DNA of 64,000 bases from Saccharothrix violaceirubra (GTDB lineage Bacteria > Actinomycetota > Actinomycetes > Mycobacteriales > Pseudonocardiaceae). This document shows positions 33,936 to 42,676 of this stretch, piece after piece. A model generated the notes under the pieces. It was not told the DNA's origin. It saw only the letters and a list, made by a program, of their open reading frames with translations, and did no database searches. The translations under genes and the position numbers were made by a program. The DNA lies in NCBI RefSeq assembly GCF_014203755.1, contig NZ_JACHJS010000001.1, positions 3,410,001 to 3,474,000 of the forward strand, written 5' to 3'. The stretch's first letter is position 1, and each line of letters begins with the position of its first letter.

Positions 33936-35396
33936 ATGAAACGCCACCTCGGTTATGCCGCGGCTCTCGCGGCGATCGCGCTCGTCGCGGCCAACAGTCC
34001 GACCGCGACCGCGGCACCGGCGTCCCTCGCCCAGCAGCTCTCCCTGGGCTCCCAGGAACGCCTCGTCGTCGTCGACGTCGTTCCCGGCGCCGACGGCTCG
34101 GAGCACGTCCGCTACGACCGCACCTACCGCGGCCTGCCGGTCGTCGGCGGCGACCTCGTCGTCCACCGCGCCCGCGACGGCAAGGTCAAGGACGTCGTCC
34201 GCGCCACCGACGCCAAGCTCGACCTGAAGACCACCACCCCGGCGTTCACCGCCGCGGGCGGTCGCCTGGTCGTGTTCGCCGTCGACCGCACGCCGACCCT
34301 GGCGTGGGAGACGGTCACCACCGGGGTCAAGGCCGACCAGACCCCGACCGAACTGCACGTCTACACCGACGCCGCCACCGGCGCCGAGCTGCTGCGCTAC
34401 GACGCCGTCATGCACGTCGAAGGCTCCGGCGTGAGCACCTACAGCGGCACAGTCGCGTTGGAGACCACCCAGTCCGGCAGCACCTACCAGCTCAAGGACC
34501 CCAAGCGGGGCAACCAGCAGGTCAACAACCTCAACAACTCCACCAGCGGCGGCACGCTGTTCACCGACGCCGACAACAAGTGGGGCAACGGCAAGCCCAG
34601 CGACAAGGCCACGGCCGGCGTCGACGCCGCGTACGGCGCCGCCCAGACCTGGGACTACTACAAGGCCGTCCACGGCCGCAACGGCATCCGCAACGACGGC
34701 GTGGGCGCGCTGAGCAAGGTCCACTACGGCAACAACTACGTCAACGCGTTCTGGACCGACAGCTGCTTCTGCATGACCTACGGCGACGGCTCCGGCAACT
34801 CCAAGCCGCTGACCTCGCTCGACGTGGCCGCGCACGAGATGACCCACGGCGTCACGTCGGTGACCGCGCGCCTGGTGTACTCCGGCGAGTCCGGCGGCCT
34901 CAACGAGGCCACCAGCGACATCTTCGCCGCCGCGGTCGAGTTCGCGGGCAACAACCCGGCCGACGTCGGCGACTACCTGGTCGGCGAGAAGGTCGACATC
35001 CGCAACAACGGCACGCCGCTGCGCTACATGGACAAGCCGTCCAAGGACGGCAGCTCGCACGACAACTGGTCCACCAACACCGCCCGCGTGGACGTGCACT
35101 ACTCCTCGGGTGTGGGCAACCACTTCTTCTACCTGCTGTCCGAGGGCAGCGGCGCGAAGACGATCAACGGCGTGTCCTACAACTCCCCCACCTCCGACGG
35201 CCAGTCGGTGACCGGCATCGGCCGCGACAAGGCCGAGAAGATCTGGTATCGGGCGCTGACCACCAAGTTCACCTCGACCACCAAGTACTCCAACGCCCGG
35301 ACCGGCACGCTCGCCGCCGCGTCCGAGCTGTACGGCGCCAACAGCGCCGAGTACGCCGCGGTCAACCGCGCCTGGGTGGCCGTGAACGTGAAGTAG
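33936..35396 (+). CDS. Secreted thermolysin-like metallopeptidase (M4)
   Basis: The 486-residue preproenzyme starts at ATG 33936 with CAGGAG five bases before it. It has a signal peptide (KRHLGYAAALAAIALVAANS, cleavage after ATAAP, near residue 30), an FTP/PepSY propeptide to about residue 190, and the M4 catalytic domain. Zinc ligands are H300 and H304 (HEMTH) and E324 (GGLNEATSD); the catalytic His follows in the GVGNHFFYLLSE region. The C-terminal helical lobe ends in NRAWVAVNVK with no extra binding domain. It is an extracellular neutral protease and ends at a strong terminator. Confidence 0.95.
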   Translation: MKRHLGYAAALAAIALVAANSPTATAAPASLAQQLSLGSQERLVVVDVVPGADGSEHVRYDRTYRGLPVVGGDLVVHRARDGKVKDVVRATDAKLDLKTTTPAFTAAGGRLVVFAVDRTPTLAWETVTTGVKADQTPTELHVYTDAATGAELLRYDAVMHVEGSGVSTYSGTVALETTQSGSTYQLKDPKRGNQQVNNLNNSTSGGTLFTDADNKWGNGKPSDKATAGVDAAYGAAQTWDYYKAVHGRNGIRNDGVGALSKVHYGNNYVNAFWTDSCFCMTYGDGSGNSKPLTSLDVAAHEMTHGVTSVTARLVYSGESGGLNEATSDIFAAAVEFAGNNPADVGDYLVGEKVDIRNNGTPLRYMDKPSKDGSSHDNWSTNTARVDVHYSSGVGNHFFYLLSEGSGAKTINGVSYNSPTSDGQSVTGIGRDKAEKIWYRALTTKFTSTTKYSNARTGTLAAASELYGANSAEYAAVNRAWVAVNVK

Positions 35397-35415
35397 CCGT
35401 CCGACTCCGCAAGCC

Positions 35416-35454
35416 GTGGCCTCCCGGACCACCCTGCCCGGTCCGGGAGGCCAC
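35416..35454. terminator. Bidirectional terminator between M4 protease and the uppP operon
   Basis: GTGGCCTCCCGGACC (35416-35430) and GGTCCGGGAGGCCAC (35440-35454) form a perfect 15-bp stem with a 9-base loop, followed by TTTCAC on the plus strand. It lies 19 bp after the protease stop and 2 bp after the stop of the convergent membrane-protein gene, so it can serve both. Confidence 0.9.
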
Positions 35455-35456
35455 TT

Positions 35457-35945
35457 TCACGAACCGAGCATGTCGAAGTGGAAGCCGACGACGAACGCCG
35501 CCAGGCTCGCGGTCCGGATCGCCGTCACCACCCGGTCGTGCAGGTACAGCCAGGTCAGGAACCGGGGCAGCAGGTGGTTGACCGCCGCGAGGGCGGGCAC
35601 GGAGGCGACCAGGGCGATCGCCAGGATCCCCAGCGGTCCGGAGTCCAGCCGCAGCACGACCCCGACGAGCACGAGGACGAACAGCCCGCCGAACACGATC
35701 ACGCCGCGCCGCGCCGCCCGGCGGTCGACGCGCCACCGGTCGAGGTGGCCGCCCGCGACCCGGCGTTCGACCGAGGCGACGATCCGTTCGGGCCCGATGA
35801 TGTCGACCACCAGCACCAGGCCGGCCAGGAACGCCATGAGCTTGCCGATCCTGGCCCACCAGAGGACCTTCACGCCCCACAGCACGGCGTCCTTGAGCGT
35901 GGGATCGCCGGCGGCCCACCGGGTCCACGCCTCCCACCAGCCCAT
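35457..35945 (-). CDS. Membrane protein, unknown function
   Basis: The 162-residue protein has hydrophobic segments at about 32-50 (IGKLMAFLAGLVLVVDIIG), 82-100 (GVIVFGGLFVLVLVGVVL), 104-125 (LGILAIALVASVPALAAVN) and 140-158. Charged loops lie between. I recognise no family. It is the last gene of a four-gene operon and starts 3 bp after the phosphatase stop. A terminator follows 2 bp after its stop. Confidence 0.7.
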   Translation of the reverse strand: MGWWEAWTRWAAGDPTLKDAVLWGVKVLWWARIGKLMAFLAGLVLVVDIIGPERIVASVERRVAGGHLDRWRVDRRAARRGVIVFGGLFVLVLVGVVLRLDSGPLGILAIALVASVPALAAVNHLLPRFLTWLYLHDRVVTAIRTASLAAFVVGFHFDMLGS

Positions 35946-35948
35946 GTC

Positions 35949-36635
35949 CTAGGCGCCGGTCGTGCCGCCGACCACCGCGTCCGACGAGGACGGTTTCTCC
36001 TCGGGCGGGACCACGCCGGACAGGTCGCCGCCGTTGTCGTTGAGCCGCAGGACGAACGGCCGGGTCTCGGTGTACCGGACGACCGACACCGACGCCGGGT
36101 CCACGACGATGCGCTGGAACCCGTCCAGGTGCACGCCCAACGCGTCGGCGAGCAGGGCCTTGATCACGTCGCCGTGGCTGCACGCCACCCACACCGCGCG
36201 CGGCCCGTGCTCGGCGGTGATCCGCGCGTCGTGCGCCCGGATCGCGGCGACCGCCCGGGTCTGCACCGACGCCAGTCCCTCGCCGCCGGGGAACACCGCG
36301 GCCGACGGGTGCTGCTGGACGACCCGCCACAGCGGTTCCTGCGCCAGCTCCTTCAACGCGCCGCCGGTCCAGTCGCCGTAGTCGACCTCGGCCAGGTCCG
36401 GCTCGACCACCGGCTCCAGTCCCCGTGCGCCCAACAGCGGCGCCAGGGTCTGCCGGCAGCGGTCCAACGGCGAGGTGACCACGGCGTCGACCGGGATGCC
36501 CGCCAACCGTCCGACCAGTTCCCCGGCCTGTTCCACGCCCCGGTCGGTCAACCCGACGCCGGGGGCACGACCCGCGAGCACGCCCGATCCGTTGGCGGTC
36601 GAGCGGGCGTGTCGCAGCAAGATCACGGTAGCCAC
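35949..36635 (-). CDS. Histidine phosphatase (phosphoglycerate-mutase-like, MSMEG_4193 type)
   Basis: The 228-residue protein begins VILLRHARSTANG, the RHG-type phospho-acceptor motif, and has the second conserved His in WVACSHGDVIKALLADALG. The Arg in SPLDRCRQTL completes the pocket. The branch with this length is annotated as a probable phosphomutase (MSMEG_4193). It is third in the LLM-uppP operon, 9 bp after uppP. A phosphatase beside undecaprenyl-diphosphatase may hint at cell-wall precursor recycling, but that is inference. Confidence 0.9.
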   Translation of the reverse strand: MATVILLRHARSTANGSGVLAGRAPGVGLTDRGVEQAGELVGRLAGIPVDAVVTSPLDRCRQTLAPLLGARGLEPVVEPDLAEVDYGDWTGGALKELAQEPLWRVVQQHPSAAVFPGGEGLASVQTRAVAAIRAHDARITAEHGPRAVWVACSHGDVIKALLADALGVHLDGFQRIVVDPASVSVVRYTETRPFVLRLNDNGGDLSGVVPPEEKPSSSDAVVGGTTGA

Positions 36636-36644
36636 GCGACCACT

Positions 36645-37469
36645 CTAGGTCGGCTTCACCAGGTCCATCGACAGCAGGCCCATGAGCACGATGCCCACGG
36701 AGATCCGGTACCAGACGAACGCCGAGTAGCTGTGCTTGGACACGTACCTCAGCAGCCAGGCGATGGTGGCGTAGCCGACCACGAACGCCACGGCCGTGGC
36801 CACGATCATCTGCGGCACCGAGGCGGCGTTCGGCTCGGACCGGTCGAGCACGTCCGGGATGCTGAACAGTCCCGCGCCGAACACCGACGGCAGCGCGAGC
36901 AGGAACGAGTAGCGGGCGGCGGCGGCCCGGTCCAGGCCCAGGAACAGGCCGGCGGTGAGCGTGCCGCCGGAGCGGGACACGCCGGGGATCAACGCCATCG
37001 CCTGCGCCAGGCCCATGCCCACGGCGTCCTTGAGGAACAGCTTGTCGCGGGCCTGCTTGCCGAAGTGGTCGGCCACGCCCAGCACGATGCCGAACACCAC
37101 GAGCACGGTCGCCGTGATCCACAGGTTGCGCAGCTCGGAGCGGATCTGGTCCTTGAACACGTAGCCGAGGATCGCGATCGGGGCCGAGCCGATGATGACG
37201 TACCACGCCATCCGGTAGTCGTCGGTCTTGCGCGCCGCCTTGCTGAACAGCCCCTTGAACCACGCCGAGACGAAGTTGCCGATGTCCTTGGCGAAGTAGA
37301 TCAGCACGGCCACCTCGGTGCCGAGCTGGGTCACCGCGGTGAACGACGCGCCCGCGTCGTTGCCGAAGAACAATGTCGACACGATGCGCAGGTGCGCCGA
37401 CGAGGAAATGGGCAGGAATTCCGTCAGCCCTTGGACGAGTCCGAGAACCAGGGCCTGCAACCAGCTCAA
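36645..37469 (-). CDS. uppP: Undecaprenyl-diphosphatase (BacA family)
   Basis: The 274-residue membrane enzyme recycles undecaprenyl pyrophosphate to the monophosphate carrier for peptidoglycan synthesis and gives bacitracin tolerance. The two active-site segments are present: [14 protein letters not shown] near residue 20 (E and S) and [18 protein letters not shown] near 175 (PGxSRSxxT). About eight membrane spans are visible. Its ATG overlaps the stop of the LLM oxidoreductase by 4 bp. Confidence 0.96.
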   Translation of the reverse strand: MSWLQALVLGLVQGLTEFLPISSSAHLRIVSTLFFGNDAGASFTAVTQLGTEVAVLIYFAKDIGNFVSAWFKGLFSKAARKTDDYRMAWYVIIGSAPIAILGYVFKDQIRSELRNLWITATVLVVFGIVLGVADHFGKQARDKLFLKDAVGMGLAQAMALIPGVSRSGGTLTAGLFLGLDRAAAARYSFLLALPSVFGAGLFSIPDVLDRSEPNAASVPQMIVATAVAFVVGYATIAWLLRYVSKHSYSAFVWYRISVGIVLMGLLSMDLVKPT

Positions 37470-38515
37470 CTACCCACTCCTGCCAGATCCAGTGCGTCGG
37501 TCGCCGTCCGCAGGGCGGCGATCCCTTGCGCGAGATCTTGCAGCATGGGCGAAACGGTGAGCGTGGTGACCCCCGCTTGCGCGAACGCGGCCATCCGGTC
37601 GGCGATCCGCTCCTTCGGGCCGAGCAGCGACGTGGCGTCGAGGAACTCGAAGGGCAACGCCGCCATGGCGCCGTCGTAGTCGCGCGCCAGGTAGCGTTCC
37701 CGCACTTCGGCGGCCTCGGCGGCGTACCCCATGCGGGAGGCGAGGTCGTTGTAGAAGTTGCGGTCCCGGCTGCCCATGCCGCCGATGTAGAGCGCGGCGT
37801 ACGGGCGCACGACGTCCGCGCACGCGGCCGGGTCGTCGCCGACCACGAGCGGGACGGTCGGCACGACGTCGAACCCGTCGAGGGTCCGGCCGGCGCGGCG
37901 GCGTCCGGTCTCCACGGCGGCCAGGAACTCGCCGGCGCGTTCGGGCGAGAAGAACAGGGCGAGCCAGCCGTCGGCGATCTCGCCCGCGAGTTCGACGTTG
38001 CGCGGTCCGATCGCGGCCAGGTAGACGGGGATGTGCTCGCGGACCGGGTGCGCGGTGAGGGTGAGTGCCTTGCCGGGGCCGTCGGGCAGGGGCAGCGTGT
38101 AGTACGCGCCGTCGTAGGTGAGGCGTTCGCGGCGCAGGGCGGTGCGCACGACGTCGACGTACTCGCGGGTGCGGGCCAGCGGTTTGTCGAAGCGCACGCC
38201 GTGCCAGCCTTCGGACACCTGCGGGCCGGACACGCCCAGGCCGAGCCGGAACCGGCCGCCGGACAGGGTGTCGAGGGTGGCGGCGGTCATCGCGGTCGTG
38301 GCCGGGGTGCGGGCCGGGATCTGCATGATCGCGCTGCCCACGTCGACCTTCGTGGTGTGCGCGGCCACCCAGGACAGCACGGTGGGCGCGTCCGAGCCGT
38401 ACGCCTCCGCCGCCCACACCACGGAGTAGCCGAGCCGGTCGGCCTCCTTCGCCAGTTCGAGGTTGGCGGAATCGTTGCCGGCACCCCAGTACCCGAGGTT
38501 CAGTCCCAATCGCAC
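37466..38515 (-). CDS. LLM class F420-dependent oxidoreductase
   Basis: The 349-residue protein from GTG 38515 is a luciferase-like TIM barrel: [11 protein letters not shown] start, [40 protein letters not shown] and [18 protein letters not shown]. The pattern matches the mycobacterial F420-dependent LLM group next to uppP-type genes. Such enzymes oxidise or reduce alcohols and imines with coenzyme F420. It is first in the operon with uppP, the phosphatase and a membrane protein, overlapping uppP by 4 bp. Confidence 0.92.
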   Translation of the reverse strand: MRLGLNLGYWGAGNDSANLELAKEADRLGYSVVWAAEAYGSDAPTVLSWVAAHTTKVDVGSAIMQIPARTPATTAMTAATLDTLSGGRFRLGLGVSGPQVSEGWHGVRFDKPLARTREYVDVVRTALRRERLTYDGAYYTLPLPDGPGKALTLTAHPVREHIPVYLAAIGPRNVELAGEIADGWLALFFSPERAGEFLAAVETGRRRAGRTLDGFDVVPTVPLVVGDDPAACADVVRPYAALYIGGMGSRDRNFYNDLASRMGYAAEAAEVRERYLARDYDGAMAALPFEFLDATSLLGPKERIADRMAAFAQAGVTTLTVSPMLQDLAQGIAALRTATDALDLAGVGS

Positions 38516-38638
38516 GCGCGTGACCTTACCGACGGGTAACCACCGGCGCCAGGCATTCCGATCACCCCTCACGATTGCGGGTGAACACACCGTGACCGGG
38601 ACGCGTGCGGATCGCGTTCACCCTTTAGGCTGCGCCAC

Positions 38639-39604
38639 GTGGAACAGCGACACCTGGGCCGCAGCGGCCTGCGCGTCTCCCGCCTGGGCCTGGGCACCAT
38701 GACCTGGGGCCGGGACACCGACGCCGAGACGGCCGAGGCGCTGCTGATCGCGTTCACCGAGGCCGGCGGCACCCTGGTCGACACCGCCGACGTCTACGTC
38801 GAGGGCGAGAGCGAACGCGTCCTGGGCCGCCTGCTCGCCGGGATCGTGCCCCGCGACCAGGTCGTCGTGGCGACCAAGGCCGTGGCCCGCCGCGACGACG
38901 GCCCGTTCGGCGGCGGCGCGTCGCGCGGCGCCCTGCTCGCCGCGCTGGAGGGGTCGCTGCGCCGCCTCGACCTGGACCACGTCGACCTGTGGCAGTTGCA
39001 CGCGTGGGACGCGACCGTGCCGCTCGAGGAGACCCTGTCGGCCGTGGACGCCGCCGTGACCGGCGGAAAGGTCCGCTACGCGGGCGTGTCGAACTACGCG
39101 GGCTGGCAACTGGGCACCGCCGCCGCCCTGCCCGGCCACACGCCGATCGTCTCCACGCAGGTCGAGTACTCGCTGCTGGAACGCGGCATCGAGCGCGAGG
39201 TGGCACCCGCCGCCGAGCACCACGGCATCGGCCTGCTCCCGTGGGCCCCGTTGGGCCGGGGCGTGCTGACCGGCAAGTACCGCAACGGCACCCCGGCCGA
39301 CTCGCGCGGCGCGTCGACCCACTACGCCGGCTACGTCGAACAGCACCGCACCGACCGCGCCGCCCGCATCGTGCAGGCCGTCGCCACCGCCGCCGACGGC
39401 CTGGGCACCTCCCCGCTGTCCGTGGCCCTGGCCTGGGTCCGCGACCGTCCCGGCGTCGTGGCACCCATCGTCGGTGCCCGCGACGCCACCCAACTGGCCG
39501 GCTCCCTGGCCGCGGAGACCCTGACCCTGCCCCCGGCGATCCGCGCCGCACTGGACGACGTGAGCGCGATCGACTTCGGCTACCCCGAACGTCCCTTGGT
39601 CTAG
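38639..39604 (+). CDS. Aldo/keto reductase
   Basis: The 321-residue enzyme starts with GTG 38639 (EQRHLGRSGLRVSRLGLGTM). Catalytic residues of the family are seen: D in VDTADVYVEG with Y as proton donor, K in VVVATKAVARR and H in LWQLHAWD. NADPH-binding GVSNYAGWQL and the C-terminal WVRDRPGVVAPIVGARDATQ follow. It reduces aldehydes or ketones, substrate unknown. It has no clear ribosome site and may be leaderless. Three 22-bp tandem repeats follow its stop. Confidence 0.93.
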   Translation: MEQRHLGRSGLRVSRLGLGTMTWGRDTDAETAEALLIAFTEAGGTLVDTADVYVEGESERVLGRLLAGIVPRDQVVVATKAVARRDDGPFGGGASRGALLAALEGSLRRLDLDHVDLWQLHAWDATVPLEETLSAVDAAVTGGKVRYAGVSNYAGWQLGTAAALPGHTPIVSTQVEYSLLERGIEREVAPAAEHHGIGLLPWAPLGRGVLTGKYRNGTPADSRGASTHYAGYVEQHRTDRAARIVQAVATAADGLGTSPLSVALAWVRDRPGVVAPIVGARDATQLAGSLAAETLTLPPAIRAALDDVSAIDFGYPERPLV

Positions 39605-39626
39605 CTGGCCACACGCACGGCCGGCA

Positions 39627-39692
39627 GTGCCCGAACGCACATTTCACGGTGCCTGAACGCACAACTCGCGGTGTCCGAACGCATGACTCGCG
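39627..39692. repeat. Three 22-bp imperfect tandem repeats
   Basis: Units at 39627-39648, 39649-39670 and 39671-39692 each read GTG(C/T)C(C/T)GAACGCA followed by an ACTCGCG-type end. They fill almost the whole gap between the aldo/keto reductase and the convergent M48 gene. Short phased repeats like this occur between genes in several Pseudonocardiaceae as I recall; they may act as transcription ends or be slippage products. Confidence 0.85.
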
Positions 39693-40754
39693 CTAGGAGG
39701 CGGGCACCCGCACCTGCCGGAACCACTCCGACACCGCGTCCAGCCGATCCTCCAACCACGTCGCCACATCGGCCGCCAGATCCAGCGCCCGCCGCGTCCG
39801 GACCCGATCCGACAAATGCTCGACCAAAGCCTGGATCCGCCGCACAGGCGGCGGATGACTCCCCGCGAACGGCACCGCCAGGTCGAACTGCTCGGCCAAC
39901 CGGTCCGTCATCTCGTGCAGGAACAACGGCAACAACATCGCCCCGACCAGATAGGGCTCGTGCACCTCGACGTCGCGCTGCGTCAGGTCGTCCAACGTGT
40001 GCGACATGATCGTCGCCGCAGTCCGGTCCGCCTCGTGCTCACGCGGCCACCCCACCGACAACGAATCCAACGCGCCCACCGGAGTGGTCGGATCGGTCCA
40101 CCGCCGGGCGTGCACCAGATGCCCGGCCACCACGTGCGAGAGTTCGTGGGCCACCACGAACTGGACGGTCCGCCGGCTCAACGCCCCGACCAACGCCCGA
40201 CGCTGCCCGGACAGCTCCGGCAGGGCATGCGGTCCGACGGCACCGTTGCCGTACAGGTAGGCGTTGAACATCTCGGTCAACGCCCACGTCGCCTGCTCGC
40301 CGGACAACAGCGGCGGCGAGCCGTAGTGCGGCAACGCCCCCGTCATCACCGTCAGGACGTTCGGGACCAGGTCCAGCAGCCCGCTGTCGACCAGGACGAG
40401 CACGCCGCGTCCGGGCACGGGCAGGCAGATGCCGTCGAGCGTGCCGGTGGGGAACACCGCGGCGAGCGTGGGCGTGGTCAGCGTCCACCCCGCACGACGC
40501 GCCAGGTGCAGCAGTTCCGGGTGCAGGGCGTCGAGGCCGCGCTGCCGGTCGTGCAGTCGCGCGGACCGGTAGGGGCCGGGCCGCCGCCGCAGGTCGAGGA
40601 GTCGGTCGAGCCGGGCCGCCGCCGGTTCGGACGCCACCTGCGTCCACGTGTGGTAGCGCGTGTCCGACCGGTCCGCGCCGGGGCGCAGGCCGTCCACCAC
40701 CCTCCGGTCGCGCAGCAGTGCCACGTGCCTGCGACGCAGGTCCTCCACGGTCAT
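39693..40754 (-). CDS. M48 family metallopeptidase-like protein
   Basis: The 353-residue protein starts at ATG 40754 with GGGAGG before it. The zinc motif HELSH is at 203-207 (VAHELSHVVAGHLVHARRW), and the third ligand is the Glu in WPREHEADRTAATIM. Unlike HtpX or Ste24 there are no clear membrane segments, so it is a soluble cytoplasmic member, possibly membrane-associated through its hydrophobic stretch YLVGAMLLPLFL. The substrate is unknown. Confidence 0.85.
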   Translation of the reverse strand: MTVEDLRRRHVALLRDRRVVDGLRPGADRSDTRYHTWTQVASEPAAARLDRLLDLRRRPGPYRSARLHDRQRGLDALHPELLHLARRAGWTLTTPTLAAVFPTGTLDGICLPVPGRGVLVLVDSGLLDLVPNVLTVMTGALPHYGSPPLLSGEQATWALTEMFNAYLYGNGAVGPHALPELSGQRRALVGALSRRTVQFVVAHELSHVVAGHLVHARRWTDPTTPVGALDSLSVGWPREHEADRTAATIMSHTLDDLTQRDVEVHEPYLVGAMLLPLFLHEMTDRLAEQFDLAVPFAGSHPPPVRRIQALVEHLSDRVRTRRALDLAADVATWLEDRLDAVSEWFRQVRVPAS

Positions 40755-40922
40755 CGCGATACCTCCCTGGGTCCCGTGGCATCGTGGCGAACCCGCGGTG
40801 GTGCGGGAGCGTTTATCACCTCCCCGGACCAACGACAACACCCGCCCCCCTGCGTGACGATGGGAAATTCGTGATGGATGCTGGGGGGACGTGTCGCGAA
40901 CGGGTTACCTGGAGGTCCGACG

Positions 40923-41879
40923 TTGCGCCGACTGGCGGCGGTTGTGCTCACGGGAGCCGTCGTGCTCACCGGCTGCTCGACCGAGGAGAACCCGGCCGAC
41001 CCGCTCCAGATCGCCGCGTCGCTGGAACCCGCCCGGCCGGCCGCCTCGCCCGAGGTCTCCGGCGTGCCCGCGGGGACGGTCGTGCCGGTGGGCGCGGCGC
41101 GTGACGTGGTCGTGCTCGACGGGGTGGCCGCCGTCGCCGTGACCGATCCGCCGTCGGTGACGTTCCTCGGTACGACGCCGCGCGCGGTGCCGTTGCCCGG
41201 ACCGGCCGAGCGGTTGGTCGTGGTGACCGGCGCGATCGAGGCCGCGGTGCCGTCGGCGGGGGTGGTCGTGACCGTGCGCGCGGACGGGTCGACGTCGTCG
41301 CGCGAGGTCGCGGGCGGTCCGGTGGACGTCGCGGTGGTCGAGGGCCGCACGCTGGTGGCCCGGCGGGACGCGCGTCAGGTCGACGTCGACGGCCGGTCGG
41401 TCGGGGGGTTCTCCAGCCCGGACCGGGTGGTGGCGGCCGGTTCCCACGCCGTGGTGCTCGACCGTCCGCGCAGCGCGCTGTTCGACCTGGACCTGTCGGC
41501 GACCGGGCCGGGTGCGGGGTTGCGCGCGGGCGAGGGTGCGACGAACGCGGTCGTGGACCGGTTCGGCCGGGTGTTCGTCGTGGACACCCGGGGCGGCGAG
41601 CTGCTGGCGTTCTCCACGGCGCCGTTGATCATGCGGTTGCGCTACCCCGTGCCGGGTGCGCCGTACGGGTTGGCCTACGACGGGGCGCGCGACCTGCTGT
41701 GGGTGACGCTCACCGACCGCAACGAGGTGGTCGGCTACGACGTGTCCGGCGCGGAGCCGGTCGAGAAGCACCGCTACCCGACCGTGCGTCAACCCGACGC
41801 GGTCGCGGTCGACGGGAAGACCGGCCACGTCCACGTCGTGTCCGGTACCGGCCAAGGGATGCAGGTGATCGCACCGTGA
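40923..41879 (+). CDS. Lipoprotein with beta-propeller (YncE/Vgb-like)
   Basis: The 318-residue protein starts at TTG 40923, supported by CTGGAGG 8 bases upstream. The signal (RRLAAVVLTGAVVLTGC) gives a lipobox LTGC with Cys near residue 18. The mature protein has repeated strands typical of 40-residue propeller blades: VVLDGVAAVAVTDPPSVTFL, RVFVVDTRGGELLAF, YGLAYDGARDLLWVTLTDRN and PDAVAVDGKTGHVHVVSG. It is exported and lipid anchored. Its stop overlaps the start of the DUF5703 gene (GTGA). Confidence 0.85.
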   Translation: MRRLAAVVLTGAVVLTGCSTEENPADPLQIAASLEPARPAASPEVSGVPAGTVVPVGAARDVVVLDGVAAVAVTDPPSVTFLGTTPRAVPLPGPAERLVVVTGAIEAAVPSAGVVVTVRADGSTSSREVAGGPVDVAVVEGRTLVARRDARQVDVDGRSVGGFSSPDRVVAAGSHAVVLDRPRSALFDLDLSATGPGAGLRAGEGATNAVVDRFGRVFVVDTRGGELLAFSTAPLIMRLRYPVPGAPYGLAYDGARDLLWVTLTDRNEVVGYDVSGAEPVEKHRYPTVRQPDAVAVDGKTGHVHVVSGTGQGMQVIAP

Positions 41880-42088
41880 CCGAAGAGGTGGTCGACGGGG
41901 ACTGGGAGTACCGGCCGCTGCGCCTGCCGGCCGGCATCTCCCGTCGTACGGCGACGACGCAGCTGGCGATCCACGCCGAGTTCTCGGGTTGGGAGCTGTC
42001 CCGGACGCTGCTGTTCGGCGATGGTTCCCGCAAGGTGTGGCTGCGCCGGCGGCGCACGGCCCTCGGGATGCCCGGCCCCATCACCTGA
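41876..42088 (+). CDS. DUF5703 family small protein
   Basis: The 70-residue protein begins at GTG 41876 (TEEVVDGDWEYRPLRLPAGI) and continues with LAIHAEFSGWELSRTLLFGD, then GSRKVWLRRR. This is the compact actinobacterial DUF5703 family, which has no known function. It is translationally coupled to the lipoprotein and ends directly at a terminator, so the pair is a complete transcription unit. Confidence 0.85.
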   Translation: MTEEVVDGDWEYRPLRLPAGISRRTATTQLAIHAEFSGWELSRTLLFGDGSRKVWLRRRRTALGMPGPIT

Positions 42089-42120
42089 CCACCACACCTG
42101 TGGTACCACAGGTGTGGTGG
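42089..42120. terminator. Perfect 32-bp palindrome, terminator
   Basis: CCACCACACCTGTGGT and its exact inverse ACCACAGGTGTGGTGG form a 16-bp stem with no unpaired loop bases, beginning on the base after the DUF5703 stop. No U-run follows, as is usual in high-GC actinomycetes. Confidence 0.8.
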
Positions 42121-42198
42121 CTTCCACCTGGGCTTATTCCGGGATTTGAGTAGTCGTACGGATATCGGCCCGCCTGCCGCGCGACGATCATCACCCGA

Positions 42199-42585
42199 AT
42201 GGGGAACCCGTTCGACAGCAGCCTGCGGCACCTGAAGCCGGCACGTCCATCCGCCGTTCGTCGCCACGGGCTGTCGGCCGTCGCGGGCGCGGCGCTGGCC
42301 GCCTTCCACTGGGCGTACTTCGAACTGCCCCGGTCGTGGTTCGCCGACGAGACCGGTTTCGGGTGGGCGATGCTCGGCGTGATGATCGCACCGCTCACCT
42401 GGATCGCGACCTGGTACGGGCTGTACAAGGCCGGCGTCGCACGTCCCGGGTGGACGGTCCTGCTCGGACTCGCGCTCACCTGGTGCGTCGTCTGGTTCCT
42501 CGCCCGGAACGACGCGATGCCGTACTGGGCGGTCATCCCCGTCACCGCGGTCGCCTTCCTGGTCGCGGCGCTGTTCACGTCCTGA
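42199..42585 (+). CDS. Small membrane protein (DUF2537-like)
   Basis: The 128-residue protein has four probable membrane segments: GLSAVAGAALAAFHWAYF (about 24-41), GWAMLGVMIAPLTWIATWYG (55-74), WTVLLGLALTWCVVWFL (84-100) and YWAVIPVTAVAFLVAALF (108-126). The short basic N-terminus is inside. It resembles DUF2537-type actinobacterial proteins only loosely. It stands alone between the palindrome at 42089 and the TPR-like gene. Confidence 0.65.
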   Translation: MGNPFDSSLRHLKPARPSAVRRHGLSAVAGAALAAFHWAYFELPRSWFADETGFGWAMLGVMIAPLTWIATWYGLYKAGVARPGWTVLLGLALTWCVVWFLARNDAMPYWAVIPVTAVAFLVAALFTS

Positions 42586-42676
42586 GCGACCCCCCTCGAC
42601 GGCCCGACGCTGGTCCGGCGGGTGGTGGCGCCGCTATCTTCGGTGATCACCGCCGAGGACGTCGGGAGGCCGGCAC

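Noticed and set aside
39627..39692. The 22-bp repeats as a CRISPR array
   Set aside because: The units are directly adjacent with no spacers and no cas gene is near.
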